NCBI GenBank assembly: GCA_947450405.1
Contig: CANFVI010000002.1
Location: 1 to 27,442, forward strand
Direction of reading: 5' to 3'
From: Flavobacteriales bacterium
Lineage (GTDB): Bacteria > Bacteroidota > Bacteroidia > NS11-12g > UBA955
Length of the DNA: 27,442 nucleotides
A model generated the notes under the pieces. The model was not told the origin of the DNA. It saw nothing but the letters and a program-made list of their open reading frames with translations, and ran no database searches. Within the stretch, counting starts at the first letter, position 1, and the number at the start of each line of letters is the position of its first letter. Positions 18,160 to 26,219 of this stretch are shown here, one piece after another. The translations under genes were made by a program, and so were the position numbers.

Positions 18160-18270
18160 ATGAAATATTTCAATATTCAAAAAATAGGGTTAATTGTTTT
18201 TTCAATCATCCAAGTTTCCTGTAGCCAAAAAATTCAAAGTTTTGGTGGCGGCGGTTTTTCTTATTTTTGA
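18160..18270 (+). CDS. Possible 36-residue lipoprotein with Gly-rich tail
   Basis: A small frame on the plus strand reading MKYFNIQKIGLIVFSIIQVSC and then SQKIQSFGGGGFSYF. The N terminus is a short charged region, a hydrophobic core and a Cys at residue 21, which resembles a lipoprotein signal, although the -3 residue is Gln rather than Leu. After cleavage only about 16 residues would remain. A -7 promoter box lies immediately upstream and the stop falls 15 bases before the convergent KAS III gene's stop. It could instead be the surviving N terminus of a larger lipoprotein gene. No homologue is recognised. Confidence 0.45.
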   Translation: MKYFNIQKIGLIVFSIIQVSCSQKIQSFGGGGFSYF

Positions 18271-18285
18271 GGGACTGTTTTTTTC

Positions 18286-19272
18286 TCAAAATGACAACAC
18301 CATTTGCCCCAAACTTACGCCAGCCGCTGAGCCTAGAAGCAAAATATTCTTATTTTCTAATGATTGAGTACTATTTACATAATGTTCTAAACCAAGCGGA
18401 ATTGATGCAGAAATACAGTTTCCATAAATCGATAAGGTTTCCACCACTTTACTAGGATCTAGTTTAAATTGACTCATGAAATAATTATTGCCATACTTAC
18501 TTGTTTGATGGGTAATAATACTGTCAAAATCAGTAATTTTCAAATCCACAGCTTTCTCCATTCGTTCAACAAAATCATCCAAATGTTTAATTGTTAAACG
18601 AATTAAATTTTTACCATCCATTTTGAAATAATAACCCATATCCGTCCCCGGTGTGTTGATTCCTCGGTTAACAATCCCTCCAACACCCACATTTGCCATC
18701 ATTGCGCCAGAAGGAAAATTCATAAAGTCAATGTATTTCTGATTATACCCCTCTGTTTCAGATGATTCAAGAATGCAGGCAACTGCCGCATCTCCAAATA
18801 AACCAAAAACCTTTTCATCTCTTGGTGTGAGTGCAACTGAGGCTACCTCTGAACAAACTATTGCAATTCGTTTATACCTGCCAGCTTGCAAATACAACTG
18901 AGCAACATCCATGGCATTGATAAAACTCAAACAAGTTGAATCAATATCAAAACAAGGAAAATTCACCTTGTCATTGGTAAGTTTCGATTTAATAATTACC
19001 GAAGTATGAGGTACTGGATAATCAAATGAAGCACCCGAAAATATGAGCAAATCAATGTCTGCAATATTCAATTTTGCTTTATCAATGGCTTTTTTCAAAG
19101 CAATTGCACCCATTTCACTCACATTCTCTTGCTCCGAAATGTGATGACGCATTTTAACCCCTGTGTTCTTCTCAATCCTGCCTTTGATTCCATTTGTTAA
19201 CTCATCCATGGTTTCAGATGAAATCATTTTCTTTGGAAGGTACTTTTCAATAGCACATATTTTAATTTTCAT
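18286..19272 (-). CDS. 3-oxoacyl-ACP synthase III-like (KAS III/OleA-type) condensing enzyme
   Basis: A 328-residue thiolase-fold enzyme of FabH length. The Cys-His-Asn triad is present: Cys114 in DSTCLSF, His255 in SIITHQTSKYG and Asn285 in IYGNCISASIP. GLFGDAAVACIL (about 157-168) and the closing GSAAGVSLGQMVL are also typical. The DxxTCLSF nucleophile context and the lack of the canonical FabH GFNAAxxG-type details suggest a secondary-metabolism branch (acyl transfer or Claisen condensation) rather than housekeeping fatty-acid initiation. It is the last gene of the eight-gene operon. Its ATG lies within the previous gene's end, an 11-base overlap (ATGAAAATTAA). The acyl donor may be a CoA ester, because no carrier-protein gene is nearby. 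Confidence 0.88.
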   Translation of the reverse strand: MKIKICAIEKYLPKKMISSETMDELTNGIKGRIEKNTGVKMRHHISEQENVSEMGAIALKKAIDKAKLNIADIDLLIFSGASFDYPVPHTSVIIKSKLTNDKVNFPCFDIDSTCLSFINAMDVAQLYLQAGRYKRIAIVCSEVASVALTPRDEKVFGLFGDAAVACILESSETEGYNQKYIDFMNFPSGAMMANVGVGGIVNRGINTPGTDMGYYFKMDGKNLIRLTIKHLDDFVERMEKAVDLKITDFDSIITHQTSKYGNNYFMSQFKLDPSKVVETLSIYGNCISASIPLGLEHYVNSTQSLENKNILLLGSAAGVSLGQMVLSF

Positions 19273-20554
19273 AATGTAATCTTTTAATTTTTCTAGTTTT
19301 ATTTCCTACAATTTGATTTTGTTGTTTTTGAAATCCATATTCCACATTTTCAATTCCCAATTCACTTAGAAAATCTGCAATAGTGGATTTGAAAACATGT
19401 TCGATCTCAATTCTATAATCCTCTGCACAATCAATTTCAATGCAAAGCTTGTTTGCCGAAACTTGAATAATTGAGTATTTCTGAAAACTATCCGTTTTTA
19501 ATGCAATTTTCCTTGCCAACAAGTCAGGATACACCTTAATGTTGTTTATTATCAATACATCATCGTCCCTGCCAATGATTTTTTCTATAGCAAGTAATTT
19601 TGAACCACAGTCACATTCCCTTTCTTTGATTTTCAACACATCATTCAGTTTATATTTTACAACTGGCTGAGTTTGACGTGTAAAATCAGTGATGATTGGA
19701 TAAAACTTATTATCATCTATCCACTCCTTTTCAAATTGAATAAAATCTTCATTCAAGTGCATGGTTCCAAATTTGCAACTTGCACCCAAAAATCCTTCAG
19801 TGCACTGATAAACTTCTGTAATTTGCGTTTTAAAAATTGCTTCAATACACTCTTTATCATTCAAATGCAAAACCTCGGCAAATGATATAATTTGAATGGG
19901 CTGAATATTGATTTCATTCATTTTTTGAGCTTTTGCGATATCAATCAATATCGAAGGTTGTGATGCCAAAATATGTGGTTGATATGCATTTAATTCTGAC
20001 ATCAATTCAACCATAGGTTTGAAAATGTCGAAATACTTAAATTCAAATAACCCAGATGAAATTGACGCATATAAATTGCTGTTCGCTCTAAGAAAAAATG
20101 CAACTTTTTGCTTTTTGAATAATTTGGGTTTGATAACCCTTGTCATCACCAAAGAAACCCACTGTGCTCTCTCTTCAAGAGATACCAAAAATATTCCTCG
20201 TTTACCACTGGTTCCAGTTGACAATCCAACCGTAATTCCATTAATTTCGCTTTTAAAATCTCTTGAGTGCTCTGCATTCAGCGCCACTTCCATTGCTTCT
20301 TCAAGCGTTAATCCTTGGGTATTTATTCCATCAAAAGACTCCATAAATTCTTTTTTTGAAATTTGAGGGACATTTTCCCATTGGAATTTATTTAAAGCAA
20401 AGAATTTTGCATAATATGGCGAACGAATGAGGGTTTTGTTGGCAAACTTTTCCAATTGTTTAGATTGAAAAGCAGCCACAGACTCAATGTTTTTAAACTT
20501 AGGTCCAAAAATGATTTTCAACCAATACAATATGATTTTAAGTTTAAATTTCAT
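19262..20554 (-). CDS. PaaK/F390-synthetase-like adenylate-forming enzyme
   Basis: A 430-residue ANL-superfamily enzyme of the short phenylacetate-CoA ligase/coenzyme F390 synthetase type. The ATP-binding loop is STGTSGKRG (112-120); YQCTEG (249-254) is the adenine-binding motif; YKLND (301-305) stands where the YRxxD ribose-binding Asp is expected; CDCG (314-317) with GRDDDVL (328-334) leads to the hinge and small C-terminal domain. Such enzymes activate a carboxylate as an acyl-adenylate and may pass it to CoA, an amine or a hydroxyl. The substrate cannot be read from the sequence. It overlaps the MBL gene before it and the KAS III gene after it by 11 bases each, strong evidence of one pathway. 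Confidence 0.85.
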   Translation of the reverse strand: MKFKLKIILYWLKIIFGPKFKNIESVAAFQSKQLEKFANKTLIRSPYYAKFFALNKFQWENVPQISKKEFMESFDGINTQGLTLEEAMEVALNAEHSRDFKSEINGITVGLSTGTSGKRGIFLVSLEERAQWVSLVMTRVIKPKLFKKQKVAFFLRANSNLYASISSGLFEFKYFDIFKPMVELMSELNAYQPHILASQPSILIDIAKAQKMNEINIQPIQIISFAEVLHLNDKECIEAIFKTQITEVYQCTEGFLGASCKFGTMHLNEDFIQFEKEWIDDNKFYPIITDFTRQTQPVVKYKLNDVLKIKERECDCGSKLLAIEKIIGRDDDVLIINNIKVYPDLLARKIALKTDSFQKYSIIQVSANKLCIEIDCAEDYRIEIEHVFKSTIADFLSELGIENVEYGFQKQQNQIVGNKTRKIKRLHYEN

Positions 20555-21386
20555 TTGAAATGTACTTTAAAGTTTCCCTACAATGCGTAAACAGAATATC
20601 ATAATGCGGATTGGCCAACTTGAAATCCTTAATTTTATCTATAGTTCTTGTATAATCATCCCAAGAATCAAAAAATAATTTCACAATTTTCTTGGGCAAT
20701 ATGCCCTTGTTAAAGGTCTCAATGCTCCAAGATGCATCGGTTCCATAAAAAATGGATTGTCCATTGTTTGAATAAATAAATCCCAACATTCCCTTAGCGT
20801 GACCCGGCAACAATACGACCTTAAAATCATTGATTCCAAATAATTCAAATTCAACCATACCAAAATTATTAATTGAAGTTTTATCTGCAAAGGCTTCAAT
20901 TGTCATCAACCTTTCATAAAAATCTGATGGAAATAATCCATGTAAAATCCCTTTTTTAACGGCTTTAAATCCTTCTAATAGAAGAACTTCTTCTATAGCA
21001 TCCTCGCTACAAATAAATTTCGCATTGGGAAAATCTCTGATACCTGCAATGTGATCTGCATGAAAATGAGAAATGATTATATACTTGATTAAATCTGGCT
21101 GAATGCCTTGACCAATGAGTATTTCTTTTGCTGATTCATCACTTTTCAGCGTTACTGGCGTTGCCCAACGATAGATTCGATCAGGAAACGGTTTTGTTGC
21201 AGCATGAAATGCATCACTATAACCTGTATCAAACATTACATAGCCCACATTCGGAATATTCAGCAATGCCCAAACTGCAGAAAACGTAGTTTTGCCTTTG
21301 CCCTCCTTGGGATTAACCACTTGGGCATGCGCGGTGCAATACCCAGATGCAAAAAATCGTAAACTTAACTCTGAGTTTTGTGCCAT
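20544..21386 (-). CDS. MBL-fold metallo-hydrolase
   Basis: A 280-residue metallo-beta-lactamase-fold hydrolase. The metal site is complete: HFHADH (His107, His109, Asp111, His112), His196 in LLPGHAKGMLG, Asp217 in YGTDASW and His268 in LFTHC. The layout resembles quorum-quenching lactonases and thioesterase-like MBL proteins of about 250-290 residues. A lactone, thioester or ester hydrolysis or editing role in the operon is inferred. Its ATG lies inside the SDR gene (22-base overlap), and its own end overlaps the adenylate-forming enzyme's start by 11 bases. Confidence 0.9.
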   Translation of the reverse strand: MAQNSELSLRFFASGYCTAHAQVVNPKEGKGKTTFSAVWALLNIPNVGYVMFDTGYSDAFHAATKPFPDRIYRWATPVTLKSDESAKEILIGQGIQPDLIKYIIISHFHADHIAGIRDFPNAKFICSEDAIEEVLLLEGFKAVKKGILHGLFPSDFYERLMTIEAFADKTSINNFGMVEFELFGINDFKVVLLPGHAKGMLGFIYSNNGQSIFYGTDASWSIETFNKGILPKKIVKLFFDSWDDYTRTIDKIKDFKLANPHYDILFTHCRETLKYISNEI

Positions 21387-22390
21387 ATGATATATTCGTT
21401 TATCCCTTCAAATGTTGTCATTACGGGTTGATAGTGCAACATTTTCTTCGCTTTTGAAATATCTAAAGTAAAGTTGTTTGCTAAAATCCCCATCCCATAT
21501 CGTGTGAGCGGCGGCTCTTTTTTTTCCCTCATTAATTTTGCTTTGAATTCCAAAATACCCGCAACTGACAATGCCAATTTTTTATTTACTTTTTTTGTTG
21601 GGGGATTCAAATTCAATGCTCTCAGGGCGTAATTCAATGCATCCCAAAAATTCACACCTTCACCATCTGTAATGTTATACGCCTCTCCGAAGGCATCTGA
21701 TGGTGCATGAATGGCACAAACAATTGACTCAATAACATTTCGAACACAGGTTAAATCGCAGATATTATTTCCATCTCCAACTATCCTTAATTTTCCTTTG
21801 TGATAAGCCTCGAGCATTCTCGGGAAAATCACCGTATCCTCAGCACCAATAATGGCTCTAGGTCTCAACGCAATTGTTTCTATGCCCAAACCATTGTTTT
21901 CTAAAACAAGTTTTTCGGCAATTAGCTTTGTTTCAGCATAATGATTCACCATTTTTTTAGGCAAATCATCATTTTCACTCACATTAAATCGATCTTCGTA
22001 ATTGAAATAAATACTGGGAGTTGAAATAAATACAAACTTATCTACCCCATTCTTCTTACTTGCTTCCAATAAAGTTATTGTTGCTCGCACATTGGAATTG
22101 TAAAACAATTCGTAATCGCCAAACGGCGCCGACAATGCAGCGCAATGTACCACAATTTCAGCATTGGCTGTAAGAGATTCACAAAAAGCCATATCGCACA
22201 AATCGCCCGCCATAAACAAGCAGTTGTTTTGGGCCATTTCAGCTGCCCTTGTATCTCTTCTCGATGTAGCTATAATTTGATAATCCGTATATTTTGATGC
22301 CAAAAACTTAGCTGTTCTCCCCCCTAAAAAACCAGCAGCACCGGTTACAACTATATTTGGTTTGGTGTTCATATTGATCATTTCATTCAT
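21365..22390 (-). CDS. Extended SDR, OleD/3-beta-HSD-like NAD(P)-dependent dehydrogenase
   Basis: A 341-residue extended short-chain dehydrogenase/epimerase-like protein. The nucleotide-binding motif is VVTGAAGFLGG (14-24), FISTPSIYF holds the active-site Ser/Thr (about 121-129), and the catalytic pair is YAETK (Tyr151, Lys155). ALRPRAIIGAED and VGDGNNICDLTCVRNV follow the pattern of 3-beta-HSD and OleD proteins, which oxidise or reduce a beta-hydroxy/keto group. In-frame ATGs at 22390, 22381 and 22372 are all possible; an AAAGG favours 22381, and the usual N-terminal length favours 22372. It follows the carbamoyltransferase closely and overlaps the MBL gene by 22 bases. Confidence 0.87.
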   Translation of the reverse strand: MNEMINMNTKPNIVVTGAAGFLGGRTAKFLASKYTDYQIIATSRRDTRAAEMAQNNCLFMAGDLCDMAFCESLTANAEIVVHCAALSAPFGDYELFYNSNVRATITLLEASKKNGVDKFVFISTPSIYFNYEDRFNVSENDDLPKKMVNHYAETKLIAEKLVLENNGLGIETIALRPRAIIGAEDTVIFPRMLEAYHKGKLRIVGDGNNICDLTCVRNVIESIVCAIHAPSDAFGEAYNITDGEGVNFWDALNYALRALNLNPPTKKVNKKLALSVAGILEFKAKLMREKKEPPLTRYGMGILANNFTLDISKAKKMLHYQPVMTTFEGINEYIIWHKTQS

Positions 22391-22396
22391 CCTTTA

Positions 22397-24136
22397 TCAA
22401 TCTTTAACAATAACTGTATTTCCAAGTACAAGCACATCCAAACCTGAGCCCCAAAACACACCAATGGCATCTTCAACATCGTGAATAATTGGCCTACCCA
22501 TTACATTGAAACTTGTATTCAACAAAATTGGCACATTGGTTTTTTGATGAAATTTGGAAATAAGCGCGTAAAATCTACCATTAATTTCCTTCGTAACACT
22601 TTGTAATCGACCACTTCCATCAAAGTGAACAACCGCCGGTGCTGCTGTTTTATTGAAAAACTGGAATGTCCTTTCCATGTATGGCGAATAGGCATAATCT
22701 TCAAAAAAATCATTTCCAAATTCATGTAAAATACTTGGTGCAAACGGACGAAATTCCTCTCTAAATTTAACCATTGCATTAATTTTATCTTTCATTGCAG
22801 GATCTCTTGGGTCTGCAAGAATGGATCGATGCCCCAATGATCTTGGTCCGAATTCTGCTTTGCCTTGCACCCAACCAATGATCTTTCCATCAATCAAATG
22901 ATTAGACACAACATCCATCAAAACATCTTCATTTTCAATTGTTTCACCTTTCATTTTACCCAAAGCAAGTAATCTATGAATACTTTTATCCTTTATTTCA
23001 GAACCCAAATAAGGAGTTTGAATTCGTTTAATTTTAACACCGGGATTATCTTTTTTATATGCTAAAATAGCAGCACCTATTGCATTTCCATCGTCACCTG
23101 GTGACATTGGAACATGTAAATTCTTAAATGAAGTATTCTTTAATATTTTGCCATTGCATGAAGAATTTAAAGCACATCCCCCACTTAAAATCAAATTTTC
23201 ACCTCCATAAGTTTTAAATACGGATTCAACCAATTCAAACAATATTTCTTCAAAAACCAATTGACCAGTAAATGCCAAATTCGCATAACCCAAAATACCC
23301 GTAAATTGATTTTTCATAAGCAATAATTCATTTAACCTCTTTCTATAATCTTTGCTTTGCACCAATTTATTTCCCTTAACTTGTAGCATTGGCCTGAGCA
23401 AATTATAAAAACGCTCATCTCTCTGACCATAAGGCGCCAATCCCATCAATTTCCATTCTTCACCTTTTAAAGGATCAAATCCACAAGTCCAACAAACGGC
23501 AGCATAATATGATCCCAGGCTAGCAAAATTCAAAGTTGAATTTTTTCCTAAACTTTGAATTTCATCATTCTTGAATGAAAAACAAGCAATACTACTTCCT
23601 TCGCCCATTCCGTCTACAATAATGCAAATTGCCTCTTCGAAATAACTTGTATAACAAGCAGTTGCCGCATGACATAAATGGTGATCAAATCCGGTTTTAA
23701 TCAATATTTTTTTACCTTTCTCTACCATTCTATATTCCAAATTCAATAGCATGTTTCTAGATGAATTTGGAGCCTTGTACATGGATTGTGAAAGTACTTG
23801 ATTCTCATATACTTTGGCCGTTTTGGTTTTTCCATTTTTGAATAAAAATGAATATCTCTTAATCCAATAGATCATCCAAAGAATCAAAGGAGACCATTTT
23901 AAACTTTTATCAGACCAAGATAATCCGGCTACAATATTCTTTTTGTCTGAATATTTATCAAGCACATGATCAACCGAACCCAGTGAATCAGGCACAGAAT
24001 TCCAAGCCCGCTTATTTTTCAAACTCCTTTCATTTGCTTCAGCAAATATCAATTCGCCATTTGAGTTCACAACCGCAATGGCTGGATCATGCTGACTAGA
24101 AGAAAAACCAAAATAAAGCGTATCCTGATTTGCCAT
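22397..24136 (-). CDS. NodU/TobZ-family O-carbamoyltransferase
   Basis: A 579-residue two-domain carbamoyltransferase. The N-terminal Kae1/HSP70-like half has FGFSSSQHDPA (His16, Asp17), HHLCHAA (His152, His153, His156, metal site), VDGMGEG, LMGLAPYG (230-237) and SGGCALNSSCNGK, with PGDDGNAIGAA for nucleotide binding. The C-terminal YrdC-like half has FGPRSLGHRSILADPRD (429-445), FRPFAPSIL and LLNTSFNVMG (538-547). The family makes carbamoyl-adenylate from carbamoyl phosphate and ATP, then carbamoylates an alcohol on antibiotics, Nod factors or toxins. All recognisable motifs are intact. It begins directly after the Rieske gene's stop with no intervening base, so the hydroxyl to be carbamoylated might be made by that oxygenase (inference). 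Confidence 0.95.
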   Translation of the reverse strand: MANQDTLYFGFSSSQHDPAIAVVNSNGELIFAEANERSLKNKRAWNSVPDSLGSVDHVLDKYSDKKNIVAGLSWSDKSLKWSPLILWMIYWIKRYSFLFKNGKTKTAKVYENQVLSQSMYKAPNSSRNMLLNLEYRMVEKGKKILIKTGFDHHLCHAATACYTSYFEEAICIIVDGMGEGSSIACFSFKNDEIQSLGKNSTLNFASLGSYYAAVCWTCGFDPLKGEEWKLMGLAPYGQRDERFYNLLRPMLQVKGNKLVQSKDYRKRLNELLLMKNQFTGILGYANLAFTGQLVFEEILFELVESVFKTYGGENLILSGGCALNSSCNGKILKNTSFKNLHVPMSPGDDGNAIGAAILAYKKDNPGVKIKRIQTPYLGSEIKDKSIHRLLALGKMKGETIENEDVLMDVVSNHLIDGKIIGWVQGKAEFGPRSLGHRSILADPRDPAMKDKINAMVKFREEFRPFAPSILHEFGNDFFEDYAYSPYMERTFQFFNKTAAPAVVHFDGSGRLQSVTKEINGRFYALISKFHQKTNVPILLNTSFNVMGRPIIHDVEDAIGVFWGSGLDVLVLGNTVIVKD

Positions 24137-25111
24137 TTACCAATATAGATTAAAATTTGTAGGTTCTTTGATTATTTTATCTTGATCAAATAACCAGGCA
24201 AAAATTTGTTGACCAACCAAATCTGTATTGTCCGAAACAAACTTATTTCCCGGATGCGTTTTTAAATTCGCATTCTGCAATTCTAAGATTTCTACATCTT
24301 GCTGAATTACCTTTTTAAAAACCTTTCCCGCAATAGGCTTTAACAACGGTGTAATAATTCCAAAATTCAAAAATATTCGCGCAAAATATTGGGTTTCCTC
24401 ATTACGCGATGAAAAAATTCCCTCAAAACGAGAAATCAATTCATCTTCTTGGTTAAAATATTCAAGAATTGTTAAATTGGGATAAATATAAGTAGCTACT
24501 GATTTTAAATTCTTATATTTTTTTGGTGTCAATTTGGTAATCAACCCTTTTGGGGGCTCTTCAGAATAATGAACTTTGAAACCAGATTCATTCGGCACAA
24601 AATATGCGTTGATATTTTGTCTTTGCGTTTTTTGAGACCTAATTAAACCGTCGTGAATGTAATGCGTATGACTTCCCTCTAAAAAATTCTCTATCGAATT
24701 ATGAACCAATGCATTGATAATTCCAGAAGTGAAAATAGTTGCTTTCTCATCTAGCAAAGTAGGCATAAGGCCATCAGCTTCCATACACAACCAAATCAAA
24801 CCAAATTTTTCAATGGCGTGTATTTTTTTAAGTTCGCATTTTACTGGTTCATTTTTAACAGGCACATTGGTGTTTTCACCATTCTCAAATGAAAACGACC
24901 ATCCGTGATATGGACAATGAAGTTGTCCATCCCTAAAAAATCCTTCAGATAGTGGAGCTCCTCGGTGCGGACAAAAATCATCATATGCACGAATTTGACC
25001 ATTTGAGCGAATTACCACAACAGATTTGTTTTGAAAAGTCACTTTTATAGGTTTTTCATCCAGCAGTAAATCACTGCTCAAAACGGCTGTATAATGTTGA
25101 TTAAAGTTCAT
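24137..25111 (-). CDS. Rieske non-heme iron oxygenase, alpha-subunit type
   Basis: A 324-residue protein with an N-terminal Rieske [2Fe-2S] domain: CPH (Cys47, His49), 16 residues, then CPYH (Cys66, His69). The catalytic domain has the mononuclear iron site NFLEGSHTHYIH (His148, His153), with Asp272 in QQDVEILELQ as the probable third ligand. The length and the single-subunit look fit the VanA/monooxygenase or demethylase branch. These enzymes hydroxylate, desaturate or O-/N-demethylate and need a separate reductase, which is not in the window. The start at 25111 gives the 11-base overlap ATGAACTTTAA with the acyltransferase gene. Confidence 0.92.
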   Translation of the reverse strand: MNFNQHYTAVLSSDLLLDEKPIKVTFQNKSVVVIRSNGQIRAYDDFCPHRGAPLSEGFFRDGQLHCPYHGWSFSFENGENTNVPVKNEPVKCELKKIHAIEKFGLIWLCMEADGLMPTLLDEKATIFTSGIINALVHNSIENFLEGSHTHYIHDGLIRSQKTQRQNINAYFVPNESGFKVHYSEEPPKGLITKLTPKKYKNLKSVATYIYPNLTILEYFNQEDELISRFEGIFSSRNEETQYFARIFLNFGIITPLLKPIAGKVFKKVIQQDVEILELQNANLKTHPGNKFVSDNTDLVGQQIFAWLFDQDKIIKEPTNFNLYW

Positions 25112-26219
25112 ATTTTTCCATTAATGGTATTCCAATTTTATTTGAAATAAATTGTAAAATTCTCCAAGTAATTCTGCGCTTCATAGATAAATGCTTGATA
25201 TAAATTAATGAGTATTCAATACTCGGATTGCCTCCGCGAAGTCGCTTAAACTTAGAGGCACCAGAACTCAAATTCAATAACTTTCCAGTTTTGAATTTAT
25301 ATTGCATAATTAAGTTGATTGCATGTATGTACAATCCCTCATTCTGAGGTGCCGAAGTATCATAACCTACCAAAGGAGAAGTAATTGTATCACCAACAAT
25401 AAACAACCCCGAAAACGTTTTTAATTGATTATGAGCGTCTTTATATCCCTGAAAATGCATGATTCCATGTTCATGACAGTGTTTGAAGTAAGTAAGTGAA
25501 AATTGAGGATTAAACTCTGAGTATTTTACCAGATATAATTTATTGTACAAAGCCAATGCTTCTTCCAAATATGGACCCATTTCTTCGTGAGGGATATATT
25601 GTAAATTTTGCTTTTTGATAATGCGCTTATCGTGCTTGTTATTCTGATGTTCCATCCAATTCTCATAGTCCATATCATAGATATAAACCTGCCTACTTCC
25701 AATTTTTTGATACCCATTTTTTTCAAATTGCTTGATTAATGCTTCATGCTGATACCTGTTTATGGATCTAAAGATAATTGCATGTTTCGGGTATTCTTCT
25801 TTTACAAAATCTGTAATTTCTCCTATTTCTTTGCCATCCCATTCTGGATAAGGATTGGTAGAAAGCAAATAATTATTGATATGAATATTTCTATCGATAT
25901 TCCCAAATTTCAAAAATGCTTCAAATAACTTTAATATACCCAGAACAATTATTTGAATCAACTTATTTGGAACCTTATGCTTCAATTCATCCTTGGCGTA
26001 TCTGGCATAAGCCGTGTATGGAGAACAAACAAATGAATTTTCAACTTCTAACCCGTTTACCGAAACTGGGAAATCTATTTGAGAATTGATTCTCACCCAT
26101 TTTAATTCAGTATTCACGTTTTGAATGATCGAATTAGAATGAACAGATTCAAATAAACCAGCAAATGATTTATTCATTCCCTCTGTAAGCGCATTTTGCA
26201 ACGACCATTTAATTTTCAT
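25101..26219 (-). CDS. GNAT/FemAB-like acyltransferase, tentative
   Basis: A 372-residue protein from the ATG at 26219. No strong signature names it, but the second half has the look of the BioF2/FemAB group of GNAT-fold acyltransferases: a helix-rich middle (EEMGPYLEEALALYNKLY), strands FSGLFIVGDTITSPLVGYDT, and a final GKLLNLSSGASKFKRLRGGNP. Such proteins transfer an acyl or aminoacyl group to an amine or hydroxyl. Upstream ATGs at 26255 and 26225 are possible; 26219 is chosen because it gives the same 11-base overlap (ATGAAAATTAA) as three other junctions in the operon. It lies between the ATP-grasp and Rieske genes, so a tailoring or amide-forming role is likely. Function remains uncertain. 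Confidence 0.7.
   Translation of the reverse strand: MKIKWSLQNALTEGMNKSFAGLFESVHSNSIIQNVNTELKWVRINSQIDFPVSVNGLEVENSFVCSPYTAYARYAKDELKHKVPNKLIQIIVLGILKLFEAFLKFGNIDRNIHINNYLLSTNPYPEWDGKEIGEITDFVKEEYPKHAIIFRSINRYQHEALIKQFEKNGYQKIGSRQVYIYDMDYENWMEHQNNKHDKRIIKKQNLQYIPHEEMGPYLEEALALYNKLYLVKYSEFNPQFSLTYFKHCHEHGIMHFQGYKDAHNQLKTFSGLFIVGDTITSPLVGYDTSAPQNEGLYIHAINLIMQYKFKTGKLLNLSSGASKFKRLRGGNPSIEYSLIYIKHLSMKRRITWRILQFISNKIGIPLMEKYEL

Noticed and set aside
18265..18291. TTTTGAG/CTCAAAA hairpin between convergent stops as a bidirectional terminator
   Set aside because: The stem is only seven weak base pairs and the T-run lies in the loop rather than after the stem, so the call is not supported.
22397..25111. 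Rieske oxygenase plus carbamoyltransferase recalls the saxitoxin-type clusters
   Set aside because: The defining SxtA-type polyketide synthase and SxtG amidinotransferase are absent, and both enzyme families occur in many unrelated pathways, so no such product is implied.
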